Positions 62,761 through 64,000 of a stretch of DNA of 64,000 bases are shown piece after piece. This stretch comes from Parasphingorhabdus marina DSM 22363 (GTDB lineage: Bacteria > Pseudomonadota > Alphaproteobacteria > Sphingomonadales > Sphingomonadaceae). A program made the translations under genes and the position numbers. The stretch covers positions 1,898,729 through 1,962,728 of the forward strand of contig NZ_FSQW01000001.1 in assembly GCF_900128895.1 (NCBI RefSeq), written 5' to 3'. The notes under the pieces were generated by a model. It was not told the DNA's origin. It did no database searches and saw only the letters and a list, made by a program, of their open reading frames with translations. How positions within the stretch are numbered: the first letter of the stretch is position 1; every line of letters starts with the position of its first letter.

Positions 62761-64000
62761 ATGAAAAACGTCGCGAAATTACTGGCCCTGAGCGCATTTC
62801 TGTCGAGCGCTCCGGCCCTCGCCGAAACCCCAAAATGGAAAATTTCCGAAAGCAGCGGAACTGTTAACATTCTGCGCGCGGGTGTATCAAAAATTGCCAT
62901 TACCGGAGGGCAACTGCGTCCGGGTGACGTGGTGTCGACCGGTCGCAAAAGCCGGGCGGTGCTGGTGCGCGGGCAGGAATATGTCGTCGTTTCGCCAGGC
63001 AGCCGGATTCGGATCAGCGAACCGCAGAAATCTGGCGGTTTGTTCCAGTTTTTCAACGAAGTCGGCAACGTCCTGTTCCGGATAGACAAGAAAGCAACCC
63101 CGCATTTCGGCGTCAAGACGCCGTATCTCGCCGCTGTCGTGAAGGGCACGACCTTCAGCGTTACGGTTTCCGAAACAGGTACGGCGGTACAGGTGACCGA
63201 AGGCGCGGTTCAGGTGTCGACCAATGATGGCGGCGCCCAGCATCTGTTGTCACCCGGCATGATCGGCATGGTCACGCAGGATCAGCAATTCCGCCTGACC
63301 ATCACCGGCACCGCCAGCAAGGTGATCGACTCGCCCAATGCCCCGGCCGGGATGAAAACCGGAGAATCTGACCCTGTCGGAGATGATCCCGCTTCTGAAC
63401 CTTCTTCCGAGGTTGTCGAAATTGTGGATATCGCGGCTTCCGGTACGGAAGGTGTGATCAGTAGCCCGGTCACTGATCAGCCGGTTTCGTTTTCCGAGCT
63501 GACCGGTGGCCTGGTGTCCGACCAACCAAAAGAAAATGCGTCGGTCCGGTTGGCCATGCTGGATACCGGACTGACCGGATCTATCCCCGGCAATACCGGT
63601 GGTGCAAATTCAGACACCCCTAGCCAGGGTATTCTCAACGGCTCCAATCCCGGAAACGAGACGGCGGCTACGGCAAGCGGAGGTAATCCTCCGGCTGGTG
63701 GTGGTTCCGGCGGTAATGCCAACGGAGGTGGTTCAGCCAGTGCCGGTGGGAACGGGAACAACAAAGGCTCTGGCAACGCTAATGGCGGCGGAACGGCCAA
63801 CGCTGGCGGTGGTGCCTCCAATGGTGGCGGTAATGGCAATGGCGGTGGTTCGCCCGCTGCCGGAGCGAATGGCGCCAACGGCAACGGCCCCGCCAATGGC
63901 GGTGGCAACGGGGCCGGCAACAATGGAAACGGCAATGGCAATGGCGGTTCCAACGGTGGCGGTAACGGCAACGGGAACAATGGCAACGCCAATGGTGCCG
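62761..64000 (+). CDS. Exported FecR-domain protein with Gly/Asn-rich repeat tail (3' truncated by window)
   Basis: The visible 413 residues begin with a Sec signal peptide (MKNVAKLLALSAFLSSAPALA, about 1-21). A FecR domain follows (about 45-150), with RPGDVVSTGRKSRAVLVRGQ and TPYLAAVVKGTTFSVTVSE typical of the family. Residues 190-290 are Ser/Glu/Asp-rich, and from about 305 the chain is almost wholly Gly, Asn, Ala and Ser to the window end. The stop is beyond 64000. It is not a sigma-regulator FecR with a membrane anchor, but a free exported form. It is divergent from the two-partner transporter. Confidence 0.87.
   Translation, partial: MKNVAKLLALSAFLSSAPALAETPKWKISESSGTVNILRAGVSKIAITGGQLRPGDVVSTGRKSRAVLVRGQEYVVVSPGSRIRISEPQKSGGLFQFFNEVGNVLFRIDKKATPHFGVKTPYLAAVVKGTTFSVTVSETGTAVQVTEGAVQVSTNDGGAQHLLSPGMIGMVTQDQQFRLTITGTASKVIDSPNAPAGMKTGESDPVGDDPASEPSSEVVEIVDIAASGTEGVISSPVTDQPVSFSELTGGLVSDQPKENASVRLAMLDTGLTGSIPGNTGGANSDTPSQGILNGSNPGNETAATASGGNPPAGGGSGGNANGGGSASAGGNGNNKGSGNANGGGTANAGGGASNGGGNGNGGGSPAAGANGANGNGPANGGGNGAGNNGNGNGNGGSNGGGNGNGNNGNANGA
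63676..64000 (+). repeat. Gly/Asn-coding low-complexity repeat in the fecR-domain gene
   Basis: Short degenerate GGC/GGT/AAT/AAC units (for example ggcaatggc and ggtggcggt) encode runs such as GGGNGNGGG, GNGNGNGG and GGGNGNGNNGNANG. The repeat has no fixed unit length and extends past the window. Comparable tracts in secreted proteins are flexible or form extracellular matrix-like structures. Confidence 0.75.

Overview
The window is about 64 kb of a high-GC alphaproteobacterial chromosome. It most resembles a marine or soil sphingomonad (Sphingomonadales, for example the Sphingorhabdus/Parasphingorhabdus/Sphingopyxis group). This is judged from protein character and gene content: a TonB-dependent receptor with a sphingomonad-type plug, a CBP3-type ubiquinol-cytochrome c chaperone, a fused STAS-MlaE permease and an FnrL-type regulator. 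No database search was possible. The genome is compact: many neighbours overlap by 4 bp, convergent genes abut or overlap, and no intergenic gap exceeds 300 bp. There are no insertion sequences, phage genes or CRISPR arrays. The only RNA gene seen is tRNA-Gly(GCC).

Positions 1-24 kb are mostly housekeeping. The order is: the tail of a PLP-dependent Cys/Met enzyme, a HAD phosphatase, an Mla-type lipid transport operon (MlaE with a fused STAS domain, MlaF, MlaD and an auxiliary lipoprotein), midA-lgt, an acyl-CoA ligase coupled to glnD, yceD plus a CBP3 chaperone, bamE, a malic enzyme, mutS, argB, yggT-folD-lipoprotein-marC, and an operon of thioredoxin-TPR, Lon-N and Trm112 proteins. The tRNA-Gly gene closes this section.

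Positions 24-35 kb look accessory and catabolic. They hold an SDR-like protein with degenerate active-site motifs, a long GST, a FATP-type acyl-CoA synthetase, an exported alpha/beta hydrolase, a small lipocalin-like protein divergent from a LysR regulator, a TonB-dependent receptor behind a perfect palindrome, and a GlcD/VAO-type flavin oxidoreductase. Together they suggest uptake and breakdown of a bulky organic substrate, but no substrate can be named.

Positions 35-48 kb are a mirrored drug-efflux island. One complete RND system (permease-adaptor-outer membrane factor) and a TetR regulator read leftward. A second complete RND system (outer membrane factor-adaptor-permease) reads rightward. 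A 39-bp inverted-repeat operator lies between tetR and the second system.

Positions 48-57 kb carry acyl-CoA and amide metabolism: an SDR, a translationally coupled pair of acyl-CoA dehydrogenases likely to form a heteromer, an N-acyl-D-amino-acid deacylase-like amidohydrolase, a universal stress protein with an FNR-like box, an Fnr-type Fe-S regulator, an AI-2E-type permease and an enoyl-CoA hydratase. Positions 57-64 kb hold a secreted protein, gmk, a second AI-2E-type permease, an MFS transporter and, at the right edge, a two-partner-secretion-type outer membrane transporter divergent from an exported FecR-domain protein. That protein runs into a long Gly/Asn-rich repeat cut by the window end.
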